Of a DNA stretch of 64,000 bases, positions 35,407 through 49,977 are shown piece after piece. Under the pieces are notes generated by a model that was not told where the DNA came from, did no database searches, and was given only the letters and a program-made list of their open reading frames with translations. The stretch comes from Tamarix chinensis. Its lineage: Eukaryota > Streptophyta > Magnoliopsida > Caryophyllales > Tamaricaceae. Where the stretch lies: assembly GCA_030549775.1 (NCBI GenBank), contig CM060180.1, positions 81,313,672-81,377,671 on the forward strand, written 5' to 3'. Made by a program: the position numbers and the translations under genes. Within the stretch, counting starts at the first letter, position 1; every line of letters starts with the position of its first letter.

Positions 35407-37873
35407 TGTTACACCCCTAATTTTTGAACTAGAAAATTTCATTTTAAGACAACAAAGAAGCATTTTAAATACAAAATTAGGGAATATTACCGCCACATCA
35501 ACCATGAGAGAGGTGTGATAATTATCTAACCCATGCCTAATGTAAGGCAAAATGGAACAAGGAATAAAAGAATACATGCTCATTGTATTAATGTACCAAT
35601 ACAAGATAATAATGATTAGGAAACCATTATAGATAGAATAAACTTGACAGTTTTACAAAATCAAATACATGAAATTGAGCCATGAGTTTAAATAATCAAA
35701 AATACAAAAACATTCCAATGTAGTAGGAAAAAGACTAATAATTGGGTAACGGTAAGGCTTATCTAGAATATTAAAGTCACATAATAATATGGTGATATCA
35801 TAATGAAAAACTCAATTACAACATAACATGATTGTATTGAAGTCGTGGAAGTATGGAAATACAATAATACATGTAAGTCGTACAATACAAACCATATTAT
35901 AATTCTTCCTTTAGTGACCACACATGTTTCAGTTAATAAGATAGTTTGTTTGACCACACTTAGTTCTATACTATGAAAAAAAGTCATGGTAGCACAAATA
36001 ATCATAATAGGATACAACACCCATCAAACAAGGTCAGGATACATCGAAAGGGCTCTCTTTTGGGATACCATACCCACCACACATTGAGTTCACTTGCCAT
36101 AAATTGGGATACTACACCCATCACATATGGTCAAAGTACACCAAAGGGGCTTGTACTAGAATATCTCACCCACCACACCTTGAATGTATTTACTATGAGG
36201 GCTAAAAAGTTAGGATACCATACCTACCTAAGAAATAGATAATATGAAGTGCTAGGGGACTTGTACTGGGATACCTCACCAACCTGTATTGGACACCAAT
36301 GCCATGCCAACCTATCATATTATAATCCTATACCTTAAAGATATGCACATAACTCCTACCAACTTCAACCCAATAGAAAAGGAAATATGTATTGAGTGAA
36401 AAATATAACTAAGGGTAATCCACCCACTAACTCTCGACATCTACCCTAAGAGCCAGATAAAAAGGTTAAAATAAAATCTTAAACCATTAATTTATCTATA
36501 AGTGATATCAAAAATCACAAAAAGTCCACAAATAGCCTAATTAGGTGTTTCCAAATGATTATACAAAACATAATTAAAATTCATTATTAAACCAAATTGG
36601 GTGTTTCCAAGTGATAACACTAAACACATTACAAGACATTAAAGCCACCATTTGGGTGTTTAAAGATGACACCAAACTCGATATAAGGTATACAAGTTGC
36701 CAATTAGTGTTTAGAGATGATACCAAACTTTAAGTAAATTAAAGTCTTAAATACCATCATGGTGATTCTTAAATCAGGTCAATCATAATTAAAAGGTAGT
36801 AAATATATGGAAGTAACAAATCATAATTAAAGTCTCAAATATAGAATTTTAATTTCTAAGAGAATTAAAGTAAAAACCATTAAAATATTCTTTAAAACAT
36901 TATTAAAACATAAGGAGAATCAGAAGAAAGAGAAAAACACATAATACTACCTTTGACTCAAAAACAAGGTATCTAAGGAAAAGCTAGAATCTCTAGCTTT
37001 CCTCAAACTTAATTCTTCCTTACCTAAGGAAATCAAGAGAGAAATAAAACCAATATTAGAATAAGAGAAAGGAACATAATGCTTGCAAAATTAAAGGAGA
37101 AAAAGTAGAGAGAGCCTATGTTTTTCTCAGTAGAGAGAAGAAGAGAGAAAATGGAAGGATGCTCAATAATTAGAAAAATTTCCACAAAGAGGAAGGATAA
37201 TAGAGGAAGAACACAAGTGAGGAATGATAATGGATCATAAATGAAAATTATGGTGGCAAGGCTGGCCGACATTCTTAGGGAAAAGGGGGATGAAATCTAT
37301 GAGGTTAAGTGTGGGCAAGCCAAGAAATAAAGGCTGACTTGATGGATTGGTGGGGGGTTGAGTGTAGTCAGAAATGGTTATGGTAGTGGGTTGGCAAGTC
37401 ATGTAAGGGTGCACTAAGTCAATCTCACAACTTCATTTACCAAAAGAGGAAGAGGTGAGGGAGAAGAAAAAGGTGAAGCTTGCCTCCACAAGTGCTTTTG
37501 TTTGGGATAGTTTTGCTAATTTAAATTATGTAATGATCTAAATAATGTAAAAATAATTCCAAAGCACTAAAAAATGATTATTAGCATAATTGAAATCAAA
37601 TAAAAAGTTTTCATATTCATTAAAGAGAAGTTCAAATCAAAATTAGCAATGGATATAAAGTCATAGGTAAACTAGTCGATGGTTTTGGGCAAACCAGTCA
37701 AGTGGTTTGTCAAGATCAAGAATGTTAATTTTCGTAGTCTACCAGCTAATCAGTATGCCTAAACTTCGCATTTTTATTAGAATTTCAAGCCAATTTCAAA
37801 ATAAAAAATTATTAATTTTATATTAACATAATTTTAAATATAAATTTAAAGGATTTTGGGATGGGGTATTATA
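35407..37873 (-). mobile_element. 5' LTR of the chromovirus (2.47 kb)
   Basis: On the minus strand it runs from TATAATACCCCATCCC (37873) to GGGGTGTAACA (35407), next to the primer site. It has GGGATACCACACC-type repeats at about 36060-36290 and CATTAAAGCCACC repeats at about 36600-36730 in place of the CCGG modules of the solo LTRs, and a purine-rich stretch at 37020-37480 that is the CT-rich leader of the minus strand. Confidence 0.82.
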
Positions 37874-39265
37874 GTTTTTGATGATATTCACATTTTTTGA
37901 AATAAAATATACTAAGTACATTCTAATTATCCTAAGTAGAGTTAGAGTAAAATTAATCATGTTTAGGAAAAATATTTTTGCTAAAATGGACAAATATTGA
38001 TCATTGACTTTGTCCTCAAAATGGTAGCTAAGAATGAATATTACCTTTTTTTTTGAATAGTAATTTTTGATAATAAATTTTTTGATATTTTTCATTGATT
38101 ATGAGAGGATTTTAAACCAAAGTGGTTTTATTTGGGTTATCTTGTTAATCTTATATGCATATGGTTTTAATGTTTTGGGCTCTAGGCTTCACAATGTTTT
38201 GATGTGGTTTATGAGCATGGTTGAGGGCTCCTATGCGCTTGTAAAGTTTCGTGGATTAAATTTTCTCTTTTCTTAGGCTTCAATCCTTTTTTTGATTTTG
38301 GATCCTTGGTATAGTTTTTAAGTATCTTGGTATTAGATGTGATATTATTCATCTAATGTGGATTTTTTTATTATTTTATGTTACCACTTAAACCTTTCAT
38401 TATGGTGTATAAGTTTATTTGAATCTAGATCTTAGACTCTTATTAGTAGCTAAGCCAAGAGTTAGTGAGCTATGTACAAGCTCTTTTTATTGGGAATTAT
38501 GTGCCTGTATATATTTACCTCCGGGCAAAACCTTGAGTTGGTGGTTCCGGTACTCTTCCTACTCTATTAAACTTATGTTCTTTAGAAGGTGTTGACACTT
38601 AAAGGATTAGTACCTAGGTGGTGGTTGGCTGTGGGGAAAATACTTTGTATCCATTAATTAATAATTTCCCCATTGTTTATTATACATGGGTGTGTAATTT
38701 ATTAAACTCGGATGTCTTACATACTTTTTGGTAGTTACTATTATGTCCTATTTACATAGTGGATATCTAACGTGGCCATTTGTATCTTGTGAAGTTTTTA
38801 TATATATTTTCATGATTATTGTCATGTGGTTGAGTATTCTACATACTATTTTGCCTTTATAACCTTATTATATCTTGATTGTTCGATGTCCTAATGGTTT
38901 ATAGTCTCATATTGGTTATGTGGTCTATCTTAATATTTCATCCTTACCTATGATTATCATTTATATCCTTATTTGAGGTTTTCTTTATTAATGCCTTATA
39001 AGTTCCTTGTTTGACTTTGTGTGTGCGTGTGTGTGTTTTTCTAATTTACTTTGGTATAGTTTTATTTCTTGTATCTTTGGAATCACGCACTATCTACACT
39101 TGATATAGATGTGAGTTGTTATAGCTTGTATCCAATATAGGTTAAGTATAAGTTATGGCATTCTTGAGTTTGATGTGACAATAACACCTTGTGTTCTTCT
39201 TATTTTGCTGCTACAAAGTGTTTCAAAAATGGGAAAGTTTTTTGGTATAAAAATGGGGATGTTAA
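37874..39265 (+). mobile_element. Probable LTR remnant (G)
   Basis: The last 100 bp (GATGTGACAATAACACCTTG, then AAAAATGGGGATGTTA) resemble the 3' end of the family LTRs. The rest is AT-rich and unlike the better copies. Start not found, no gene. Confidence 0.35.
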
Positions 39266-42200
39266 AATCAATGGAAAGCAGAAGGGTAGCGTTATACTTT
39301 GTACTACTTATATACCAGTGTAATGCATAAGATTTAATTTTAAAGGAGATCAAATTATGTATGTTTTTATTGATATTCAATTTAATATATTAAGGAATTT
39401 AAGATGGAGAAATTATAAAAGAATGTATAACCTAAAGTTTAATCTTAAATTTTGTATATTGAACCTTTAAAAAAAATGCTATTCATTAAAGAAGGAAAAT
39501 GTTGACATATTTAAATAGAAATTAAAAAAAAAATCAAATGATCATACATTTGTAAACAATGACTAACTTACCAAAAAAAAAAAGAGGAAAATTAATGAGG
39601 AAAACAAAATTAGCAAGAAATTATGTAAAAGTGAACCTTGCTACCTTATCACATTCAATGTAACCTCTACAACATAAGTCATACAAACTGAAAGCAATTA
39701 CATTATAATAACAAATTTTCATTTGAATATCTTTTTATTAAAAAGAATAGGTACCCATTTAGAGTTGATCAGACAATACGTACAAACAACTTTGTCATCT
39801 AGAAAAGTGTTGATATAAAGCAATATTAAGAGATAAACGAATTCTTTGAATTTAGTGGCCCCATTTCTCTTGAGATCAAACCAATAAAACATTTGTGAGA
39901 TGATATAAAAACACATCTATTTCTAAAATTTTTAGGATAAGCTAACTATATACCCCTTGTTTGGAACTTCTTATAAAAAGTAATTATCCATGATAATTAT
40001 TTATTTTAAAAACTTTTTAGGCTAAAATATTCTCAAAATAAGTAATTATCTATTTTTGATAAGTATCTCCATGCAAATACACTCTCTAAAATCAATTTAC
40101 ACAAATTACATACCTTATCCTCAAAAAGGTTTTATCTTCTGCGATACGTCTTGGGTGCAATATTAAGTTCTTCATGTTACATAAAGAATTACTTGTTTAT
40201 GTTGATATAGGATATTCCATTATGTACAAATCTATAAAAAGATTGCATAATTTTATTACAACTTATGAAGAAAAATTAAAGAAGACATATCCAACATTTG
40301 AAACTAAAAATGAGCAGATATGTGAGAAGAGTATTCAAAATTTACAATATTATTAAACAAATCAATATATAAATTACATGGAGGAAGAGTGACCTAAGAC
40401 AATCTAAAAGAGACTTAACAAAATCATAATAAAAATAGATAAGGAGTGTCACTTGGGAATCAGATTGTGTCAATTCTATGACTAATTATGTTAATTGCTT
40501 CTTTCTTGATGTCTACAACATTCAGATATTCTAATGACATAATTATCTAAGGAGAATAAATAACATTGTATAATTTTAATTGTTGGTTAAGCCATGATTA
40601 TTCCTATAATGATATTATTAACTTCCATTCAAGTTCACTCCTTTCATAAGTCTAATTATGCATTTCTAACTAAATGGACATAAGTTGTAGCAAGAACATT
40701 TTATATAACTACTTACAATGAAACAAAATAAATCTAGAATCTCGATGTTAGATTCTACATAGACTTGAAAATGAATTTGATATCAAACTAGAAAAATTTA
40801 AGATAATAGAACAACATCATGCAACTTCGATTAATTAACACCAAAAACAAAAGTATTACATATAATTCAATTAGTGGAAACTTAATCAATGCATACATAC
40901 TTTTTTATATGAGATTTGGGTTCATTTTTTCCCTTGGGATACTAAAAGTGCTTCAACTTATAAAATCTCATCCCATACAACCAAGCAAAAAAAAACATAT
41001 ATACTCAAGATATAGAAGTATTTGTGTAAAATCTCAAATTGTTAAAAATAAATGAAGGATTGAAGGATTTTCATTTAACTCTCTCAGAATGTTGTTAAAT
41101 CCATATTTTCTTCATCTTGAGTCGGACATTAAAAAATAAGCATCTTACACCCATCTTCCTAATTTACCATTTCATGTTCTTTTGGCCAAAAAAATTCAAA
41201 GTACAATACATATTTTTCAAACCATAATTACAAAAATCTATAAAAACTAAGCAAAATACAATACTTAGAAAGAAAAAAATACTTTAATTTTTATATCCAT
41301 ATGTTGTTGAATACAAAATCAATCACTATCATCAAGGTTTCTATAATAAGATCACATTTTTGATTTATTCAAGAAATATTAGTGAATAGTTAATCTTTGA
41401 TCTTCTAGTTTTTTTGTTGTTACCTAATATATCAAGCATGCCACTCATAATTTAGCTCCGAATATATATATATATATATATATACATCTGAAAATGATAG
41501 TCATTGCTAACATTCTAAACTCTTACTCTAAATTGAGGAATGACATCATCAAATAAGAGAATGTACCTTCTTTGTTAGGGAAAAAGTTTTTTTTACCAAA
41601 ATTTGCCTAGAGGCCTTCAAATACTTAGGTTCTCTAGCATACACTAATTTAAAATACCTTTCTCTGAGAAATAAGATAGAAGTCATAGTTACTTTAATAA
41701 AGATAACATTACCCACTTTGATGAAAATAATTTTTTAGTGCGATCACCAAGTAAGGAAAAGTCCATCTAACCCTATTTTTTTAGTAGTAATAAACAAATG
41801 TCCAATTATTATAAAGAAATATAAATAACATTCTATTTTAGCATAGAAGCATTGGAGTGGGTCAAGCATTTGATATAACATAAATAAACAAAGCTTTTAT
41901 AACTTATTACAAATACATAGTTAATGTGTCGTTAGATATTATATTTTGGTGTCTTGCATAGATAAAGGTTTGTCATAAATAGAACACAAAAGAACACACT
42001 TGTTAGGCTTTATTTTCATTTTGAGTTGAGTCTATGAGTATATTCCATATTCCACATGCACTCTTCCTCTTTATATTGGTAATGATAAAATTCAAAAAGC
42101 AAAAATAAGGGAGAAGATCTTTCATTTCCCCAACCCAATTTATATAGTGTGTATGTTTAGTTTCTTGTAAAACTGTAATAGCTTGATGATATCAACATTA

Positions 42201-43734
42201 TCATTTTATTAAAAAAAATTACTAATATCTAGATATGCATGACAAAAGCATTCTAAGATAAGTAAATATAAAAACTCTAATTGCATGGAAACTGGAGTTC
42301 AACTCATAGCAAAATCATCCTTTAGTTGTAAATGTTGGAGAATATACATTAACACCTAATTTTGAAAACATATGAATTATCCAAGTGTAGGTAGATGACA
42401 TTTTCTTATGAATTCACACATAAAAATTAAGGGCTAAATAACAATATATCTTGAGCTCATGAAAATATATAGAGGTTAATAAGCAAACGAATAAAAAAAA
42501 TAACCCCTAGGCATGAATATCCCTTATTTTCCTTCAAATCAAGATAATGAGGTCATTTTTTATTATCTATAAATTCAATTTAATATATTATACTATTAAA
42601 ATTTAGTTACTAACAAAGAAAAAGTGATAGAGCTATACCTCATGGCCAATTCTATAAGAAAATCTTATTTAATTCTTAATCTCCACTTTATCATTCACTG
42701 CTAGCCAACATCTTCATCTTCTTCCATAATACCACTCCTATAATCTTCACCAAAACCACCTCCATTTGAGGAATTACCTCTCCAACTATCGACATAGTGT
42801 GTGTGGTGACGGTGGTATTAGTGAAAAAGAGTGATAAACATGATCTAGGCCTACTTCCACATCATATATAGACAAATAACTATTCATTTATAAACTTATT
42901 TACAACTAACTAAAAACAATTAGTGAGAGAGAATTGTATTATTATTATTATTATGTAAGATTGAAATATAAATTGTAGGTTTCTTAGAAATAGAGAGATA
43001 GGAAATAATGCTAAAGAAGCAACCTTATAGTGGCATTGCTTCCCATTATCTTCACTAACAACTACTAACTTAAGAACAAAATGTTCGGTGCCTAATTTAA
43101 AAAATATAAAAAGAAAAATTATTAGCAAGATGAGCACTTTTATGGATTAACATCTTATCCTAAAGTAGTTCGGAATTATCATTAGTATGATTCAACCTAG
43201 CTATGACAAGTTGTTCACATTATAATATTGGAATACAACCACTTTGCCTAATTAGTACAAGGTGAGATAAGGACCAAGCCTACTACACATTAACACAACC
43301 ACTCTTGGTGGTAATAATAATTTGGGGGAGTGGTGAGGATTTTTCAAAGACAAAGTTACATAGCACTAACATTTAAAGATACCATACATAGGTGTGCATC
43401 TTTCTAATTATCTATAATCAACATTGAACACTCTTTATTCCACCATGTACTAAAACCTAATTAAAACTATGGGTTATGCCATAGTAATCAAAGAGATTTT
43501 CAACATCCTATCTTCAACAGTTTAATTATTTGAAATAAATTCGAGTTCAATTGTTTGTACCTAGTAAATTAATAGAGACAAGTTAAATACATCCCTAGTT
43601 CAAATTAGAGTGTCATTAATTAAAAAAAAAGAACCAAAATCCCTTGAAAACATCTATGATATAAATTATAGAAGGATGACACAACATAAAATGATGTTCA
43701 CGATAACTACTGATAAAACACCAAAAACTAGTAA
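39266..43734. other. Anonymous AT-rich DNA
   Basis: No coding sequence, RNA gene, terminal repeat or target duplication was recognised in these 4.5 kb. It holds homopolymer runs, a TA tract at 41461-41484 and only short frames (up to about 78 codons) without similarity that I know. It may be old transposon debris. Confidence 0.6.
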
Positions 43735-43842
43735 CTATGTGTAATGCCCTGTTTAAATAAAACCCTAATTTAGATACCCTAACATAAACTTTTATTATTA
43801 TGTTAAATTAATTATAGACATTATTTTAGGGTTATATGCCCC

Positions 43843-43898
<56 letters not shown>

Positions 43899-43958
43899 AT
43901 TATGTTAATTATTTGGGCTAGTGGATTTTAAATTTAAAGAAAAGAGGATGATGATGAT

Positions 43959-44055
<97 letters not shown>

Positions 44056-44228
44056 TATTTATAGGGTATAATTTTTAGTATTTAACAACTTCTTAAATTT
44101 AATTAAAATTATTTATTTATTTAACCAATATTATTATTATTATTATTATTATTATATTTATAGGGTATAATTTTTACTATTTAACAACTTCTTAAATTTA
44201 ATTAAAATTATTTATTTATTTAACCAAA
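43843..44228. repeat. ATT/TAA microsatellites with a 99-bp duplicated unit
   Basis: ATT units at 43843-43897; TAA units (43962-44003) run directly into TTA units (to 44054), making a long self-complementary tract. The 75-bp segment starting TATAGGGTATAATTTTTA at about 44061 recurs at about 44160 with few changes. Confidence 0.88.
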
Positions 44229-46734
44229 TAATTATTAGATTTAGCCTTATTCCTTTTATCATTTCCCCCTTAAACCTAAAAAAAAACCTCTTATGACACT
44301 TCTCCTTGTTTTTCCCCTTCCCTATGCGGCGATCCATGCCTTCAATCAACCTCCTATAGCAGCCAAAAACATCCTTTTCTTGCACCACCTTGCTAGCCCT
44401 AACTCCTCGACCAAACTCGCCTCCCCTACATTGCACTATCTTGCCTTATCCTATCTTCTCGACCAATTTCTTTTCTTTTATTCTTCCTTTTCTTTCTTCT
44501 CCTTCTTCTCATAGCATTGTTTGCCTAATTGCTTTGTTTTCTTTATTTTCTTTCCTTGTTTGATTGTAAAACTTAACTCTCTCCTTTGTAATTTTTCTCT
44601 CTATTATGGCCATCTTTGACCTTTTGTCTCTACTTTTATTCCTTTATTTTGTTAACCTTGACCACTTTTCTTATCTCATCCATCGCCATGCCTTGCTACC
44701 TACTTTTTTTTCTTTCCCTACATCATGCACCATTGCATGCTACCAACGCTAATCATCATCACCACCATCCTCATTTTTTTTGTCTCGATAACATGTTCAA
44801 GCAATCACCTCTACTGCGCCCTCCATTATTAAGCAACTACTATGATCATCACTATTGCTTTATTTTGTCTTGCCAACCACCACACCACGAGCCTTCAACT
44901 CTTAGCCATTTGATCTCCATAACTCCCTTATTCCCCCTATTTTGCCTTGATTTTCTTTTTCTCATCTTTGGCTTCCTCCCTCATTCTACATTTGTGCCTT
45001 AACTAGTCCCTTATTAAAGCATCTTGATGTAGCACCGCCATAGAGCCAACATTTTTGAGCCACCATTAGATCGCTAGCTTGGTTTCCCTTTGTCTTTTAT
45101 TCCACATGCTACTAACCCCTTCATCCCTTTGATTTTGACTTCCCATACATCCATGCAGTAGTTGACTAAACCTTCTAACCTCCAATCTATTTATTTTTGT
45201 AGACATCACATTCTCATGATTTAATCTCACCTCCCTCATCTTGTATTTGTTCTCGACTAGGATTCCATTTTATTGAGAAGCTTACACCACGAGCATGCTT
45301 TACAACAAAACCCCATGTCTTGTGCGTGAGGTACCCTATTTATATAGCCTCATCATCTTGAGCCTTTCATTATAGACTTGCTATTTCCATATGAGACTTT
45401 CACCAAAACCATCTCCTTGCATTGTTAGCCAGCCAACCAACTCGTGTACCCTCATCTAACTCATCCCCATATACATTGTTGTTTTTTACTCCAATGGACT
45501 AGCCTTCAACCCCCTATCATCCTCCCTCACTTTTCCTTTCGTCCTCATTATCTCCTAACCTGTGTTGCACCCTCATCATGGTGCCACCAAACCAACTTTA
45601 TTTTTCTTCTTGGTATGTTTTTCCTAGTTATTATTAGTTGGTAATGATGTCTCTATGTTACTTTGAATTAGTTTATAATACTTTTATTGGATTTTATTAA
45701 GGAGAAGGTGGAAATGGATGATTACTGGAGGCTTAGGTTTTGATGTGTAAGTATTAATTTTTTTCCCGTTTCTTGAAAAGTAGGTAAATCTAACTACTTT
45801 GTAGAGGGTAGAAAGTAAGGTAAAAATATGATAAGTTTACTTTTAGAAGAAAATGATGACATTAAAATTTTTTTTGTATTTTTTCTAGAAAATAAAAGCA
45901 TGCAATATTACATTTCTCTGTAAAATTTTGCAACATATAAATTAATGTATAATAGCATGTTAGAAATTAATTATCATGTATTCTTTTGTATTATTTTAAG
46001 TATGAGGCCATATGCTTTTACCAATATATAAATTATGGTTATAAATAATATGTATGCTTAGTGTTAGGGTTTGAATTATAAATGTTTTCCTTACCACAAA
46101 CTTTACATACTAATGAGTTTGATATATTCCTTATCTATTAGATAGATCTTGATGTATCATATGCTAATTTTAGAGAATAAGTAAGATTTATCTTTTATAA
46201 TTTTGTATGGCATATTTTAGAGGTAGAAATATAAATTTTTATGTACTCTGTACTGTAAAAAAATTATTATGTAGGATAAGCATATAAATTTACTATGTTA
46301 TAAATGAATACTAGGGTGGGTTGTATATTATGTCATGCTCATGCTTAAGGGTAATACTATCTTTTTCTATGTTATGAAATTTAATTTTATGACAATTATT
46401 TTTAGTTATTATATTTTAGCATTTTCATGAAAAATGTCCTATAAAAATAAATCCAGTGATAAAGTGGATAAAAATGTGGTAATTACAATTTTGAGGACAT
46501 TTTACTCATGATGAAAAAAATGTGCCTGAAGGTGAATAAGTGAACTAGCTAACTTAATAGTTGGCTTTGGAATAATTTTTGAAATAACTAGATAAAATGA
46601 TGGAATTAAATTTAATTAGATAATTGGTTCGGGCTATGGTGTAATTCCTAACCCTAGGTTGTGATGGCTTCACGATGTCGTGACCCTCATGATCCTTTGC
46701 TTTGATTGATTCATGGATAACTTCTTGTAGTTAT

Positions 46735-47485
46735 GGATCTTACCATCCATGGTTAATAATATTAAATTAAATAAGACAATAATCACTAAAAAGAAAGACT
46801 TGAGTCAGAAGGGATCTTGTACCTTATAATAGGCCCCTGATTGCATAGTTAGATGTTTGGGTCAAAGGATCCACTTATTCTTTATAGGTATTCCATGCAA
46901 CCTATGGAGGACACACGTACCTAAAGACTTGGGTGCTGAAGTTTAATAAGGGCTACTAATATGTCAGTGGCTTTATTGGTGAGCTTTGCCCTATAATTGA
47001 GTGATTTTATTTGGTAACACCTACTTTATGATCATTGTCTTAGATATGGGATTATATTTCACTCAAAATTTGATTATTGGTTAATTGAATTTGATCTGAT
47101 TGATTGATGGCTAAATTGTTGCTGGTGTGGATCATAGCATCCTTAGTTAATAATATTAAATTGAATATGGCAATAACCACTTAAAGGGAAATACTTGAGT
47201 AGTTAAGGGGTCTCGTGCCTTAGAATAGGCCCTTGAGTGCATATTTTGACATTTGGGTCAAAGAGAACACTTATTCTTTATAGGTATTCTATAGAGGACA
47301 TGTGTACTTAAGGACTAGGGTAATGAGGTTTAGTATGGGTAACTGATATGTTGTGTGGATTTTTTGGCAAGCTTTGCCCTAAAATTGAGTGATTAAATTT
47401 TGTAACACGTCTTTGACGATTATGGTCTTGGATATAGAATTATATTCCACTCCAGATTTGATTATTGGTTCATCAAATTGGACGA
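46735..47485 (+). repeat. Tandem duplication, period about 394 bp, in LTR F
   Basis: Two diverged copies run from GTTAATAATATTAAATT (46752 and 47146) through AATAGGCCC, TTTGGGTCAAAG and ACTTATTCTTTATAGGTATT to GATTATTGGTT. Each contains one ACTTAAAG-type box. Confidence 0.85.
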
Positions 47486-48204
47486 GAAACCTACCATAAT
47501 AAATCTATAATAATTGGATTAGGATTTACTTGATAAAGGTTAAACTATTTGGTGACTCAAATAAATACGATTTTGTGTATATAATGAGATTTTTTCATAT
47601 ATTGTAATTATTATATAATTCAGAGAATGTCTTTCTTGTGCCATTCTCAGGGTTTTGATTGGATTAATACTTTTTATTGTGTTGTGGGATTATGTTATTT
47701 AGTTGATATTATTTCACATCATTGTATTCTTTTGGTATATTTTTTTTTATTATATGTTATGTGCAATGTGGGCATGCTACCTCTTCATAAGTCTTGTGAT
47801 TTAGTTAGTGTACTAATATTATCACTTTTGTGTTGTTGTAGGTTTTAGTGGCAACTTGGGTTTTGGTTTGAGAGTTTTAGGTTATTTTGGTCCTTTGTTC
47901 TGGATTTTTATTTTATTCTTGAGGTCCCTTTTGAGACTTCAAGTGCTATAAAACCCTTTTTATTGTATTAAAATCTCTCTATTTCTACTCTATTGGTTTC
48001 TTTTAGTTGTGGTCTTGACCTTAGATTAAGTATTGACCACATCTCATTGTCATGTTTGAGTTGCTTTGTCCTCACAACCTACATGGGTTATGTATAAGCC
48101 ATACCTCTCTTTGTGTTGGTTGTTGTGTAACACTTGATACTTTATATAATTGCTTTTGTTAAAATAAAAATTTTAAGCACTAAATTTTGGGGTTTTACAC
48201 TATG

Positions 48205-49254
48205 CCCATAAAATACTACCTGATTTAGATACTTGAAAATTAACAAACCTAAAAAGAAAAAAGTAAAATCAAGATGGAACTCACTATTATTGTTGTAGTT
48301 GTTTGCTCTCTAATTGTATACCCATTCTACTTATTCGTTTTACTTTGCTTGGTTTCCAATTCCATTCTTGTAGATATACCTCCTTCACCGAACGTGCCTA
48401 TTCTTTTATAGAGAACTTATCACTCTTGAAATTTGGAATTCTTACTATCATACTAACTCTGTCCTTTGGTCTCTTTATTTATTTTTTTTATATTTTCAAT
48501 ATCATATATTAGTAGGCTCATCTTTCATGTATTTAGTTGATTGAAAATCCTTATTTTTATTGTAAGGGATGGTACAACATATAGTTTTGCTAAGTGTACT
48601 CGTAAATCTAAATGTATAGCTTGATTGAGAAAAATGAGTAGGAAATAGATGTTGCAATGTACTATGCTTTCATATATTTATATATTCATGAAGTTTGATC
48701 TTGAATATGAGCATTATATGCAAGTAGGTACCATTTCTTTTATATATACAACACATTTGTCTCCTCTCTCTCTATATCTCTCTCATCAACTAATTAGTTA
48801 ATATATATACAGACTAATTAGTCTAATTAATCTACAACCTACTAGTGGTGGTCTCTAGTCTATATGTAGTATAAGTGCAGTGCATGTTTGGTTTTTAATG
48901 AATAAATTTATTTATTTATTTATATGTAGATAAAGATCATCCTTAGGTATCTAGGTTTCTTTTATTTTAAGAAACAATGTTTGGTGATTTGAAGGATATT
49001 AGCTATACCAAGACATTATATATCTACTTATCTCCTTAGTTACTTTTTGCATCGACTTCTCCCTATTATTTTTTGCTATCTTTTTTTATGAAAAATGAAT
49101 ATGTGTGGGATCTATTAGGTCATAATCATGAAAAATTAAACTATAGGATACGCATGTAATGAGCATTATGTGTCCATTTCCCACCAAGTAGCAATACTAA
49201 AAATCTAATTTATTTATTAGCAATAATAATAGTAGCAACAGAATAATGACCAAG
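48205..49254. other. Anonymous AT-rich DNA between LTR F and the CACTA element
   Basis: No gene or terminal repeat recognised. It continues the sequence interrupted by LTR F. Confidence 0.6.
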
Positions 49255-49567
49255 CACTACTACAATAGGGGAAATAATAACAACACATTGATAATAATGA
49301 TTTTGAAACCATTGCCAAACAAGTGAAAATTAATGTGTGGGATAGTTGAGGAAGTTTTGATAACTGTTATTAAAACCTCCACCATAAAATTGCACACGTT
49401 AGTTTTAATAACGTAAAAACCATTATTAATTTTTGTTATAACATTTCTTGACAGAATTGTTATTAAAAGGACACCATATGAAAATAAGAGAGGGAGGGTC
49501 TGAACAATGGTTCTTATAGGAGCTTTTATTAAAACCTCAACCATCCACTTGTTATTTTGTTTAGTTC

Positions 49568-49935
49568 TTGTTTCGTGCTAAAAATTTTAGATTCTCTTAT
49601 TTTGCACCTTCCCTTTCTTATTCTTGTTCTCTTGTGAACCCTTGCACCACCACACCATGCACCACCATCGTCGTCCTCTTAACCTCGGGAAACCACCACT
49701 CGTTCTCTTTCGCACCACCAACTCTGAACAACCACTTGTTTGCTTGCACCACCACACCGCTTCCATTCTTGGCATTGCATGTCCTGCCATGCTTGCACAC
49801 CTTTCCTATATTTAGTCCTTCTTGCTCTGCCATGTTCGTAGGTGGTCACCGCTGCCCTCTTGCTTGTCGTTGGTTCTCTTGCTGCCTCCACTCGTATTAT
49901 GTATGGTTTTGTTCTTCTGTAGCTTATTCTCTATG

Positions 49936-49977
<42 letters not shown>

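Larger units (their letters stand above)
22204..37873 (-). mobile_element. Ty3/gypsy chromovirus (Tekay-like), split by a nested composite
   Basis: On the minus strand: 5' LTR 37873-35407, tRNA-Met-type primer site 35404-35391, degenerate internal region with gag, integrase and chromodomain, purine tract about 31346-31335, and a 3' LTR in two parts (31331-30265 and 23790-22204) separated by about 6.5 kb of later insertions. Flanking pentamers GTTCT (22199-22203) and GTTTT (37874-37878) match at four of five places, which fits an aged target duplication. The protease and reverse transcriptase core were not found. All frames are broken, so the element cannot act autonomously. Confidence 0.8.
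43740..48199 (+). mobile_element. Solo LTR F (4.46 kb)
   Basis: Perfect duplication CTATG at 43735-43739 and 48200-48204. It starts TGTAATGCCCTG and ends TTTTGGGGTTTTACA. The order matches the family: ATT microsatellites, pyrimidine-rich leader (44256-45640), a donor-like GATGT|GTAAGTATTAAT at 45747, and ACTTAAAGGGAAA-type boxes (46785, 47175) in a 394-bp tandem duplication. It lacks the CCGG hairpin modules. No primer site or coding domains. Confidence 0.85.

Noticed and set aside
39266..43734. Possible host gene in the quietest stretch
   Set aside because: Only frames up to about 78 codons without recognisable similarity, and no consistent exon-intron pattern.
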